This document shows, one piece after another, positions 10,207 to 18,121 of a stretch of 64,000 nucleotides of DNA (its first letter is position 1; each line of letters opens with the position of its first letter). The notes under the pieces were generated by a model. It made no database searches. It was given only the letters and a program-made list of their open reading frames with translations, and was not told the origin of the DNA. The stretch is from Sphingobacterium sp. Lineage in GTDB: Bacteria; Bacteroidota; Bacteroidia; Sphingobacteriales; Sphingobacteriaceae. The DNA lies in NCBI GenBank assembly GCA_022712315.1, contig JALAGS010000116.1:119097-183096 (forward strand). Direction: 5' to 3'. A program made the translations under genes and the position numbers.

Positions 10207-10267
10207 AGTATTCGTTTCCTACTGTGTAATGGAAACTCGTTATAAACTTATTCATAAGATTGTATAA

Positions 10268-11206
10268 ATGAAAAAACAATTTCTAGTCACGCTCTTGGTT
10301 ATTTTGACCTGTCTCGTTAAGGCACAATCTCCGGTATACCTTTTCTCCTATTTTGTAGGCAATGGCGCCGATGGGTTACATCTTGCTTATAGTTTAGACG
10401 GTTTGAAATGGGAACCATTGAATCAGGGAAAAGCTTTCTTAGTACCAACGGTAGGAAAAGATAGACTGATGCGTGATCCTAGTATTTGCCAGGGCCCTGA
10501 CGGTACCTTTCACCTTGTGTGGACAACAGGCTGGTGGGATAAAATTATCGGATATTCCTCTTCCAAAGACTTGATGCATTGGACCGATCAAAAAGCAATA
10601 CCAGTCATGGTAGATGAGCCTGATGCTAAAAATGCATGGGCTCCGGAGCTTTTTTACGACAAAGACACAAAAGAATATTATATCATTTGGGCCACGACAA
10701 TTCCTGGTCGACATAAGGAGGTGCAGACAAGCGATAGTGAAAAAGGCTTAAACCACCGGATGTATAGTGTGACGACAAAGGATTTTAAAGGTTTTTCAAA
10801 AACCAAGTTATTTTTTGACCCTGAATTTAGTGTCATCGATGCGGCCATTATACAACGGGCCAATAAGGAATATATGATGGTGCTGAAAAATGAAAATTCT
10901 AATCCGCCGGAGAAAAATATCCGAATCACGACAACAAAGAGTTTAGCCAAAGGATTTCCGACTACTGTCTCTAAACCAATCACAGGCGATTATTGGGCGG
11001 AGGGTCCTGCTCCGCTGCAAGTAGGGGAGTATATATATGTATATTTCGATAAATACCGCGACCATAAGTATGGAGCTGTAAGAAGCAAAGATGGTATCAA
11101 CTGGGAAGATGTTTCTGATCTGGTGAGCTTTCCGAAGGGAGTACGTCATGGAACAGCTTTTACGGTCAATCAAACGGTTTTGTCAACTTTATTAAAAGTA
11201 AACTGA
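10268..11206 (+). CDS. GH43-like five-bladed beta-propeller glycosidase
   Basis: A 312-residue secreted enzyme (signal peptide to about Gln20) with a single propeller domain. The three acidic residues expected for GH43 are visible: the base Asp70 in LMRDPSI, the pKa-modulating Asp191 in SVIDAAII, and the acid Glu245 in WAEGPAPL. Repeated blade motifs include DGLHLAYSLDGLKW, SSSKDLMHW and RSKDGINWEDVS. Single-domain GH43 proteins of this size often act as exo-alpha-L-arabinofuranosidases or related exo-enzymes; the subfamily cannot be fixed by eye. It sits 61 bp after GH115 and 13 bp before the esterase, so it probably belongs to the same operon. Confidence 0.8.
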   Translation: MKKQFLVTLLVILTCLVKAQSPVYLFSYFVGNGADGLHLAYSLDGLKWEPLNQGKAFLVPTVGKDRLMRDPSICQGPDGTFHLVWTTGWWDKIIGYSSSKDLMHWTDQKAIPVMVDEPDAKNAWAPELFYDKDTKEYYIIWATTIPGRHKEVQTSDSEKGLNHRMYSVTTKDFKGFSKTKLFFDPEFSVIDAAIIQRANKEYMMVLKNENSNPPEKNIRITTTKSLAKGFPTTVSKPITGDYWAEGPAPLQVGEYIYVYFDKYRDHKYGAVRSKDGINWEDVSDLVSFPKGVRHGTAFTVNQTVLSTLLKVN

Positions 11207-11219
11207 TAGCTTTTTTAAC

Positions 11220-12644
11220 ATGAAGAAAATCCTCTTTTCCTTTATTTTGGCAGGCATTGCGTTCAGCACACAGGCTAAAGTCACATTACCACATGTTTTT
11301 GGATCGAATATGGTACTTCAGCAAGGAAAACCAGTGGTGGTATGGGGGCATGCGGATCCTCAGGAAAAGATTGAAGTCAGATTGAAAGGTTTGACAAGAA
11401 AAACAGTGGCCGATCAAAAGGGAGCATGGAGCGTTACCTTTACAGCTCAAAAAGCAAGTTTCGACGCATTTAGTATGGAAGTAAAGGGAGATAATACAAT
11501 TTTGCTGAAAAATGTTGTTGTTGGTGAAGTTTGGCTATGCTCGGGGCAGTCTAATATGGAGTATACGATGCTGTTACATAAGGGCTATAAAAAGCCTGCT
11601 GTAGGCGTTGATCGGGCGGAGGAAGAATTGCGACAACCTGAAAATCCAAAAATTCGCTTATTCCTTGTTGCCAAAAAGAAAGGGCAGCAGGACGATGTGG
11701 AAACGAAGGGATGGGAAGTAGCCGATCCGAATTCACTCGCGCAATTTTCCGCTCCGGGTTATTTCTTTGGAAAGACCCTGCAACAACAGCTGAATGTTCC
11801 CGTGGGATTGATCAGTTCATCCTGGGGTGGCAGTAGGATAGAGCCATGGACACCTTTGGAGGCCTATCAAAACTCCAGCACTTTTAAACAGGAAACCCGA
11901 AATGGTGAAACGAAAATTGAAAATGCTGTCGCGGGGGAAATGTATGAAGCCATGATTCGTCCATTAGCGCCTTTTGCGATGAAAGGATTTATCTGGTATC
12001 AAGGTGAAAGCAATCTTATGTTTGAGGATGCACGTTACTATGCAAAACAAAAATTGCTGATTGATACCTGGCGTAAAAACTGGAAGGACAAAAATATGCC
12101 TTTTTACTATGTACAGATTGCCCCTTATTATTATAGTAAAAGAAAGGATAAAACACAGCATAATGTAGAGGCGTTGCCGTGGTTTTGGGAGATTCAGACA
12201 AAATGCATGGACATTAAAAATTCGGGAATGGCTGTCGTCACTGATTTGGTCGACGACCTTTCTGACATACATCCATCCTATAAATGGGAAGTAGGACGTC
12301 GTTTGGCATTATGGCCACTGGCATTTGATTATGGTCAAAAGAATATTGTTTTTTCAGGCCCACAATATAAAAGCAAAAAGATAGTCAATAATAGCATAGT
12401 ACTGAATTTTAAACATGTTGGCAGCGGATTGCAATGTAAAGGCGATCAATTGACCTGGTTTGAAATTGCTGGGGCGGATGGCAGGTTTGTATCTGCTGAA
12501 GCGAAGATCGAGGGTGATCGTGTTATTGTATCTGCAGCATCGGTAAGGTCTCCAAAACAGGTTCGCTTTGGTTGGCACGAAACAGCGCGTCCCAATTTTT
12601 TTAATAAGGAAGGACTACCTGCATTACCTTTTAGAACGGAGTAG
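11220..12644 (+). CDS. Sialate O-acetylesterase-type (SGNH) carbohydrate esterase
   Basis: A 474-residue secreted esterase with a signal peptide (cleavage near Ala19). It opens with a small beta domain (LPHVFGSNMVLQQGKPVVVWG) and continues with an SGNH hydrolase domain: catalytic Ser111 in CSGQSNMEY, the ISSSWGGSRIEPW block, WYQGESN, and the DIHP motif that supplies the Asp-His pair. This family removes acetyl groups from sugars; members in plant-polysaccharide loci act on acetylated pectin or hemicellulose rather than sialic acid, which does not occur in these substrates. It closes the GH51-GH115-GH43 run. Confidence 0.85.
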   Translation: MKKILFSFILAGIAFSTQAKVTLPHVFGSNMVLQQGKPVVVWGHADPQEKIEVRLKGLTRKTVADQKGAWSVTFTAQKASFDAFSMEVKGDNTILLKNVVVGEVWLCSGQSNMEYTMLLHKGYKKPAVGVDRAEEELRQPENPKIRLFLVAKKKGQQDDVETKGWEVADPNSLAQFSAPGYFFGKTLQQQLNVPVGLISSSWGGSRIEPWTPLEAYQNSSTFKQETRNGETKIENAVAGEMYEAMIRPLAPFAMKGFIWYQGESNLMFEDARYYAKQKLLIDTWRKNWKDKNMPFYYVQIAPYYYSKRKDKTQHNVEALPWFWEIQTKCMDIKNSGMAVVTDLVDDLSDIHPSYKWEVGRRLALWPLAFDYGQKNIVFSGPQYKSKKIVNNSIVLNFKHVGSGLQCKGDQLTWFEIAGADGRFVSAEAKIEGDRVIVSAASVRSPKQVRFGWHETARPNFFNKEGLPALPFRTE

Positions 12645-12730
12645 TATCTTTTTGAGGTTTTTCTTTTGAAATATTTTACCCTTTTATAATGATCGAATTG
12701 TTGTTGCCACCTGATCATAGCAATTGTTAT

Positions 12731-12767
12731 AAAAAAAGGTTTTCAAACGGGGAGAATGAAAACCTTT
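12731..12767 (-). terminator. Minus-strand rho-independent terminator of the candidate RNA
   Basis: A perfect 11-bp stem (12735-12745 with 12757-12767, arm AAAGGTTTTCA) encloses an 11-nt loop containing CCCC on the minus strand, followed by seven T on that strand. There is no such T run on the plus strand. No minus-strand gene precedes it, so it ends a non-coding transcript if it acts as a terminator. Confidence 0.65.
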
Positions 12768-12904
12768 AAAATAACCAATTAATCCTAAATTTATGATAAA
12801 AAATATGATGCTATTTTATTGGTGTTCCTTTGATAAACCTCATCTGGTTTTATCTAAATTATAATTTACGTACTTACCAACTAAATTTGGGAATAGCCAA
12901 TTTA
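12731..12904 (-). ncRNA. Candidate non-coding RNA inside the polysaccharide locus
   Basis: A promoter module on the minus strand (12911-12955) predicts a start near 12904, and a hairpin with a T run ends near 12731, giving about 174 nt with no long ORF. Its 3' part, CATAAATTTAGGATTAAT then TGGTTA, a short spacer, an 11-bp hairpin with CCCC in the loop and a T run, matches the element at 63291-63356 in order and spacing. Small RNAs beside or within such loci are known in Bacteroides and can repress susC genes. An alternative reading is that the opposite strand holds a conserved translation-start leader of a lost susC gene, because the box ends at an ATG on that strand. Confidence 0.45.
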
Positions 12905-12910
12905 GTAAGA

Positions 12911-12955
12911 CAAGTTTAAGTATACCGAATTGATTTGTCATCCTGTGCTGTTCTG
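12911..12955 (-). promoter_or_regulatory. CAGGAT promoter module, minus-strand copy
   Basis: Read on the minus strand: CAGAAC at 12955-12950, CAGGAT at 12945-12940 (10 bp later), and TAAACTTG at 12918-12911 (27 bp after the CAGGAT). The -7 element differs from TAnnTTTG at one position. Spacing is identical to the six plus-strand modules, which argues that this promoter is real although no protein gene follows. Confidence 0.6.
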
Positions 12956-13005
12956 TACCAACGGGATGGTCTGCCTGGGTATAGATGTTGAAGAACAAAG
13001 CTATT

Positions 13006-13050
13006 CAGGTAAGTTCAGGATGCTTAAGTGTCTTGAACTTTTTATTTTAG
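13006..13050 (+). promoter_or_regulatory. CAGGAT promoter module before the GH2 gene
   Basis: Half-sites CAGGTA (13006) and CAGGAT (13016) lie 10 bp apart inside a direct repeat TTCAGGTAAG/TTCAGGATGC; TATTTTAG (13043-13050) begins 27 bp after the CAGGAT. The ATG is only 15 bp past the -7 element, so the leader would be very short unless translation starts at Met5. Confidence 0.65.
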
Positions 13051-13065
13051 AGGTTTGCTAATACA

Positions 13066-15939
13066 ATGAATAAACCTATGCTTAAATTTCGAATTGTCTT
13101 CTTTGCTTTGATATACACTATCATGGTACATATTGCTTCGGCGCAAGTGGTGAAAGAAATATATTATCTCTCGGGAACGGACAATGTTCATACGGTCAAT
13201 TGGGACTTCTGGGTAACTGGTGGGCGCAAGGCTGGAAAATGGGATAAGATCGCAGTTCCCAGTCACTGGGAACAACAGGGTTTTGGGGCTTACAATTATG
13301 GACGGGATTATGTGACCTACGGTAAGAATTTCATCTTTCACGATGAAAAAGGTTTGTATCGGCATCAATTTACTGTTCCAAAAAATTGGAAAGGTAAAAA
13401 AATAAACCTCGTTTTTGAAGGTTCAATGACCGATACTGAAGTCAAGATCAACGGGAAGCTAGCCGGAGATATCCATCAGGGTGCTTTTTATCAGTTTAAA
13501 TACGATGTTACCGACAAGATCACCTTTGGCAAGGTCAATATATTGGAGGCTACTGTGTCAAAAATGTCCTCCGATAAATCCGTTAACAATGCAGAGCGCC
13601 TTGCGGATTATTGGATTTTAGGCGGTATTTATAGGCCCGTATACCTTGAAGCGACAGCACAGGAACACATCAGCTGGACGGCTATCGATGCAAAGGCAGA
13701 CGGAGCTTTTCGAAGCAATGTGCACTTAGAGGGACTCTCTAAGGCCAATAAACTATCGGTAGAGATCAAAGATCTGAAGGGTAATGTAATCGCTATTCAA
13801 CAGTTTCCAATTACTGCGAAAGACTCAGTGAAATTGGTCGAAATGAAAGTAGAAAACCCTTTATTATGGACCGCCGAGACACCAAACCTATATCAGGCCA
13901 TCTATACCTTGTGGAATGGGAAGAATAAAGAATATCAATATCAAGATCGCTTTGGTTTCAGAACAATTGAAGTTCGCGAAGGAGACGGCATTTATGTCAA
14001 TGGTGTAAAAGTGAAGATGAAAGGTGTTAATCGTCATGTATGGTGGCCCGAAACCGGACGGTCGGTAAACGCGCAATTGGATCTGAACGATGTTAAATTG
14101 ATCAAAGAAATGAATATGAATGCGGTCCGCTGTTCGCATTATCCTCCAGATAGATCTTTTTTGGCATATTGCGATTCATTGGGCTTATATGTTTTGGATG
14201 AATTGGCTGGCTGGCAAAAAGCATACAGTACCGTTGTGGGTAAAAAGTTGGTGCAAGAAATGGTTATTCGAGATGCTAACCATCCTTCCATTATACTTTG
14301 GAGCAACGGCAATGAAGGTGGACATAATAAAGAACTTGTAGACGAGTACAAGAAATATGATCTTTCGGCGAGAACAGTAATTCATGCACATCATAGACCG
14401 GGAAATGCAATCAATGGAATCGACTGTAACCATTATGAAGATTTTTATTCGACAAAAAAAATTCTGGAAGGACCAAATATTTATATGCCAACCGAATTTC
14501 TCCACGCACAGGATGATGGCGGTGCTGCAGCAGGATTGGCGGATATATGGGAGCTGCACTGGAATGCCAAATTAGGTGCCGGCGGATTTATTTGGGATTT
14601 TGCAGATGAAGGTATCGTACGTACAGATTTCAATAATGTGATTGATGTCAACCGCGTAAATGCCCCTGATGGAATTCTTGGGCCACATCGCGAAAAAGAG
14701 GGCAGTTTCTATGCCATTCGGGAGATCTATGCACCTGTACATATTACGATGAAGAAATTACCTGTTGACTTCAACGGAACTATTTCGGTGGAAAATCGTT
14801 ATCATTTTACCGATCTGAAAAACTGTCGATTTGAGGGTAAACTGATTACGTATCAACAACCCTATGCGGATGAATCGGGTGTGGATTCAGTGCTACATCT
14901 ACACGTCGATAGTCCCATATTGCCTCCAACACAAAAGGGAAACTTGCAGTTGAATTTACCGAGTGACTGGAAACAATATGATGCGCTGATATTGACTGCG
15001 ATTGATCCACATGGGGAGGAAATTTATACTTGGACCTGGCGTGTAAAATACAATCAAATGCTTACTGCGGAAATTCTGCCTTTGAAATCTTCTACCGATG
15101 TTGAAGTGAAAGAAGACAGTACGAATTATATCCTTAAGGCAAACGGAATAACAGCTATGATTTCCAAAAAAACAGGATTATTGGTTGATCTGGCCAATGA
15201 TTATAGCATGAAATTGGCTTTCAATAATGGTCCGGTGCTTATTGATGGACAGTCGGAGCTGAAAAGTGCTAAACGTTGGAAAGACGGAAAAAATGAAGCT
15301 GTTGAGTTTATGTTTGATGGTAACCTAAGTTTTATCCGTTGGACGATGCGCCCAGACGGGTGGTTAAAACTTGATTATGCTTATAATATGGCAAAAACGG
15401 TGCCTTATGCCGGAGTAAGCTTCAACTTTCCTGAAAACTATATTATTGGGGCCAAATGGCTTGGTAATGGCCCTTATCGCATATGGAAGAATAGGATGCA
15501 AGGTGTCACACTAAATACATGGGAAAAAATGTATAATGACGGAAAAGCAGGTATTGGGCCATGGACATTTCCTGAGTTTAAAGGCTACTTCTCGGATGTT
15601 AGTTGGATACAATTCAATACAGTGCAAGGGAAGTTTTTGGTTGCAACGGATCAGGAAGATTTATTTGTGCGATTATTCGAGTTCTACGGAATTTCCGGTC
15701 CCAAAGGTTATCCGCAGTTGCCGACGGGGGATATTTCCTTTTTGGATGCTATTCCTCCTATTGGAACAAAACTGGCGTTGGGAATCAATGGAAATGCTGC
15801 GGTGAATGGGCCTGCAGGTGAGCTTAATCAAATGGATAAAAAGATTAATCGGACACTCTATTTTTACTTTGGTACACCGAAGGGCGAAAAAGAAAATACG
15901 CAATTTGTGATGCCTAAAGTAAATGTATTGACAGATTAA
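13066..15939 (+). CDS. GH2-family beta-galactosidase or beta-glucuronidase
   Basis: A 957-residue secreted exo-glycosidase (signal peptide to about Ala26). Order of domains: sugar-binding jelly roll (VPSHWEQQGFGAYNYG, FEGSMTDTEVKINGK), immunoglobulin-like domain, then the TIM barrel with GVNRHVWWPETGR, MNAVRCSHYPPDR, acid/base Glu417 in NGNEGG, likely nucleophile Glu477 in MPTEFLH, and IWDFADEGI, followed by C-terminal beta domains. GH2 members in rhamnogalacturonan loci act mostly as beta-galactosidases or beta-glucuronidases on side chains; which one cannot be told by eye. It forms its own unit behind a CAGGAT module and ends at the bidirectional terminator at 15971. Confidence 0.88.
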   Translation: MNKPMLKFRIVFFALIYTIMVHIASAQVVKEIYYLSGTDNVHTVNWDFWVTGGRKAGKWDKIAVPSHWEQQGFGAYNYGRDYVTYGKNFIFHDEKGLYRHQFTVPKNWKGKKINLVFEGSMTDTEVKINGKLAGDIHQGAFYQFKYDVTDKITFGKVNILEATVSKMSSDKSVNNAERLADYWILGGIYRPVYLEATAQEHISWTAIDAKADGAFRSNVHLEGLSKANKLSVEIKDLKGNVIAIQQFPITAKDSVKLVEMKVENPLLWTAETPNLYQAIYTLWNGKNKEYQYQDRFGFRTIEVREGDGIYVNGVKVKMKGVNRHVWWPETGRSVNAQLDLNDVKLIKEMNMNAVRCSHYPPDRSFLAYCDSLGLYVLDELAGWQKAYSTVVGKKLVQEMVIRDANHPSIILWSNGNEGGHNKELVDEYKKYDLSARTVIHAHHRPGNAINGIDCNHYEDFYSTKKILEGPNIYMPTEFLHAQDDGGAAAGLADIWELHWNAKLGAGGFIWDFADEGIVRTDFNNVIDVNRVNAPDGILGPHREKEGSFYAIREIYAPVHITMKKLPVDFNGTISVENRYHFTDLKNCRFEGKLITYQQPYADESGVDSVLHLHVDSPILPPTQKGNLQLNLPSDWKQYDALILTAIDPHGEEIYTWTWRVKYNQMLTAEILPLKSSTDVEVKEDSTNYILKANGITAMISKKTGLLVDLANDYSMKLAFNNGPVLIDGQSELKSAKRWKDGKNEAVEFMFDGNLSFIRWTMRPDGWLKLDYAYNMAKTVPYAGVSFNFPENYIIGAKWLGNGPYRIWKNRMQGVTLNTWEKMYNDGKAGIGPWTFPEFKGYFSDVSWIQFNTVQGKFLVATDQEDLFVRLFEFYGISGPKGYPQLPTGDISFLDAIPPIGTKLALGINGNAAVNGPAGELNQMDKKINRTLYFYFGTPKGEKENTQFVMPKVNVLTD

Positions 15940-15970
15940 TCGGATGCTTTATATATAAATTGGTTAAACG

Positions 15971-16011
15971 AAAAATAGGCTTTTCAATTCAATTGAAAAG
16001 CCTATTTTTTT
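15971..16011. terminator. Bidirectional terminator between converging GH2 and GH28 genes
   Basis: A very strong inverted repeat (ATAGGCTTTTCAATT, C, then its complement) is flanked by an A run on the left and a T run on the right, so it can stop transcription from both sides. Confidence 0.9.
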
Positions 16012-16103
16012 GAGTGAGACGCTGTTTTTTTGATGCTGTTCAAATGCTTATAAGCCAAGTTTCTTTAACGGAAAGAAGCTTTTCTCAATTAAGCTGCGTA
16101 TTA

Positions 16104-17471
16104 TTATTTGATGATAAAGTCTTTGACATTTTGATTTTGGATTGCCGTTGAGGTAACTTTCTTAAGTTGTACATCCTGTAATTGAACTGTGTGAATGGGA
16201 AGTTCCGGATTACCGTTGATCTTGGATACAAACTGACCTACTTCCGCTTGAATGTGAGAAAGATAGACATTCGTTATTGGCGTTAGTTTTTTTACCTTGG
16301 TAGGTACCAGGTATCGCCATTGATAGAGCACGTCGGTATCAATTCCGAGTATACCTTCTTTTACGTTTTGGGCTTTGATATTTGAAAAATAAATGTTTTT
16401 TACGTAACCGCCCATACGTTCGTTGGTTTTGATGAAGAGTAGATGCATGAGTTTCTCATTGGGCAGTACAGTGCAATTGTCCACATAGATATTCTCGATT
16501 CCACCAGAGAGTTCGCTCCCAACAGCCAGGAGTTGGTGCCCGTCACGGATCTCGCAATTGCGGATCACAATATTTTTTGTTGGCGTTTTTAGTCGCCAGC
16601 CTTCGGGATTTCTGCCGGACTTCAGTGCGATGGCATCATCCCCTTGGTCAAACACGCAATTTTCAATCAATACATTCTGACTCATTTCAGGGTCAATTCC
16701 ATCATTGTTATGGCCATGGGCGTAGATGTCGATTCCGCGTATAAGCGCATCTTTTGTTAAATAGAGATGTAAGGTCCAAAAAGGGCTGTTACGGATCTTA
16801 ATGTCTTCGACCCTAACATGTTGGCAACGGTTAAATTGAATAAACTGCGGTCTAAGATTGGACGTGTCGTTGACCATGAGGCGTTGTTCGACAGGTAGTC
16901 CTTCTTGCGCCCAGTTATAGAGATTTTTGATGCTTTCCATATGCGGTTTTGGTCTTGGAAACCATTTTTCCCAAACAGTCAGATCTGCTTTTAGGATTCC
17001 TTTACCAGTAATGGCAACATTTGTTGCTTCATATGCGTAGATCAGTGGGGAGTAGTTATAGCATTCTAGTCCTTCCCAGCTACTGTGAACAGCAGGTAAA
17101 TAGTCTTTCGGGTCGCCCGAAAATAATAAGGTCGCCCCTGCACTGACATGTAAGTTGACATTGCTCTTTAAATGTATTGCCTTTGTTGACCATTCACCTG
17201 GAGGAATGATGATATTGCCACCTGATGTTGTCGCTAGAGCAATTGCAGTCGCGATTGCTGTGGTAGTACTTTCTTTGTCGCCCTGACGTGCACCAAAATC
17301 GCGGATATCGTAATTTTTACAATGCTCGAAATTTGGGACTTTAAATACTGGAATTTTAAAAGGAGCTTTGATGTTAATATCGTCTTGGCTGATCTTGCTG
17401 ATCTGCGCGAAGCTCAATCGAGTAAAAGCGATTGATAGCAACATAAAGGTGAAAATTAATTTATATTTCAT
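16104..17471 (-). CDS. GH28-family polygalacturonase-type enzyme
   Basis: This is the only enzyme gene on the minus strand. GH28 enzymes hydrolyse alpha-galacturonosyl links in pectin. An in-frame ATG at 17579 would add 36 residues without signal character; the ATG at 17471 gives MKYKLIFTFMLLSIAFTRLS followed by FAQ, a clear signal peptide, so that start is preferred (455 residues). The beta-helix begins at NYDIRDFGARQGD and carries Asp257 in HNNDGIDPE, Asp278-Asp279 in DQGDDAIALKSG and His312 in RDGHQLLAVGSE. The classic GHG is changed to GHQ, and RIK to FIKTN, as often seen in exo-acting Bacteroidota members. The enzyme may be a galacturonidase acting on oligosaccharides. No CAGGAT module was found upstream. 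Confidence 0.88.
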   Translation of the reverse strand: MKYKLIFTFMLLSIAFTRLSFAQISKISQDDINIKAPFKIPVFKVPNFEHCKNYDIRDFGARQGDKESTTTAIATAIALATTSGGNIIIPPGEWSTKAIHLKSNVNLHVSAGATLLFSGDPKDYLPAVHSSWEGLECYNYSPLIYAYEATNVAITGKGILKADLTVWEKWFPRPKPHMESIKNLYNWAQEGLPVEQRLMVNDTSNLRPQFIQFNRCQHVRVEDIKIRNSPFWTLHLYLTKDALIRGIDIYAHGHNNDGIDPEMSQNVLIENCVFDQGDDAIALKSGRNPEGWRLKTPTKNIVIRNCEIRDGHQLLAVGSELSGGIENIYVDNCTVLPNEKLMHLLFIKTNERMGGYVKNIYFSNIKAQNVKEGILGIDTDVLYQWRYLVPTKVKKLTPITNVYLSHIQAEVGQFVSKINGNPELPIHTVQLQDVQLKKVTSTAIQNQNVKDFIIK

Positions 17472-17701
17472 GTTAATAATTATTTCATGAGCTCGCAAGC
17501 TCGGTTTGTTTTTTTGAGGCCATATGGAATATCCAGTTTTTTCATCGGTGCTTGTGTTATGCAATCGTGGACATTTCATAATTGATCAGTACAGTGTTTC
17601 GAAGGAAATCCTAAGCAATTGATTAAAACAATAAAGGCTAAAAATAAGGAACAATCAAGGTGGAACCTAATTTTACCAAGCAGGACAGTACAAGGTGGTA
17701 T

Positions 17702-17855
17702 CACCAAATCCATACCAACTCCTGACTGCAAGCGGATTGTTAAAACGATGTCTGCATAGTGAATGCACTATTAAAAGGTGGACTCAACGTGGACTCACTG
17801 TGGACTCACAGTGGTTACAGTTAGGGGTTGGCCATAAGTTGGTATGGAGTTGGTG
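17702..17855. repeat. Inverted-repeat element with 11-bp tandem repeats
   Basis: Arms of 19 bp (17702-17720 and 17837-17855; 18 of 19 positions pair, core CCATACCAACT) enclose tandem units starting at 17778, 17789, 17800 and 17811, exactly 11 bp apart: GTGGACTCA three times, then GTGGTTACA. The 11-bp period is not a multiple of three, which argues against coding. The same build but different sequence is found at 63533-63639. Confidence 0.75.
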
Positions 17856-17959
17856 TTGGGAATTCTATAACAAATATATTACGAATAGCTTTGAATCCTT
17901 GTTATTGGGTTTATTATCAATGAAAATGAAGATGTGTTGACTGTGTAATCGAGCTTGTT

Positions 17960-18004
17960 CAGGATACTACAGGACGGCTCTTGTTAAAAATGTTGATACT
18001 TTTA
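17960..18004 (+). promoter_or_regulatory. CAGGAT promoter module of the rhamnogalacturonan backbone operon
   Basis: CAGGAT (17960) and CAGGAC (17970) are 10 bp apart, and TACTTTTA (17997-18004) begins 27 bp after the second. The leader to the GH28 start is about 110 nt. This promoter probably drives the long run 18122-31921. Confidence 0.7.
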
Positions 18005-18121
18005 AAACTAGCTACTTATTTAGGCATCCTTAAATACGCTGATCAATTTGACGGTATTGTCTGCACGTTTTAATTAAGCTATAGACAAGCGGGAAAACAA
18101 GACTTAATAAAACTTAATATT

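Larger units (their letters stand above)
12645..13065. other. 421-bp intergenic region with back-to-back promoters and a candidate minus-strand RNA
   Basis: The region holds a minus-strand hairpin terminator (12731-12767), a conserved box (12772-12795), a minus-strand promoter module (12911-12955) and a plus-strand promoter module (13006-13050) for the GH2 gene. A 23-codon plus-strand ORF begins at the ATG within the box (12793-12864; MIKNMMLFYWCSF at its start) and may be a decayed signal peptide. Confidence 0.65.
17472..18121. other. 650-bp divergent intergenic region between two GH28 genes
   Basis: It contains the repeat element at 17702-17855 and the CAGGAT module at 17960-18004 for the rightward operon. 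The element is open as an 81-codon ORF (17695-17940), but its content is explained by the repeats. The promoter of the leftward GH28 gene was not identified. Confidence 0.6.

Noticed and set aside
12446..12718. 90-codon minus-strand ORF at the end of the esterase, downstream of the minus-strand promoter
   Set aside because: Mostly antisense to the esterase and starts after the minus-strand terminator, so it would not be on the predicted RNA.
17472..17579. 36-residue N-terminal extension of the minus-strand GH28
   Set aside because: The extension is polar and would bury the signal peptide; the internal ATG at 17471 gives a standard Sec signal.
17681..17700. CAGGAC/CAAGGT pair 10 bp apart left of the repeat element
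   Set aside because: Spacing of the two resembles the module, but no TA-starting element occurs 27 bp on; kept out of the site list.
17695..17940. 81-codon plus-strand ORF between the GH28 genes
   Set aside because: It reads through the 11-bp tandem repeats, whose period is not a multiple of three, and shows no protein-like conservation or signal; it is a by-product of the repeat element.
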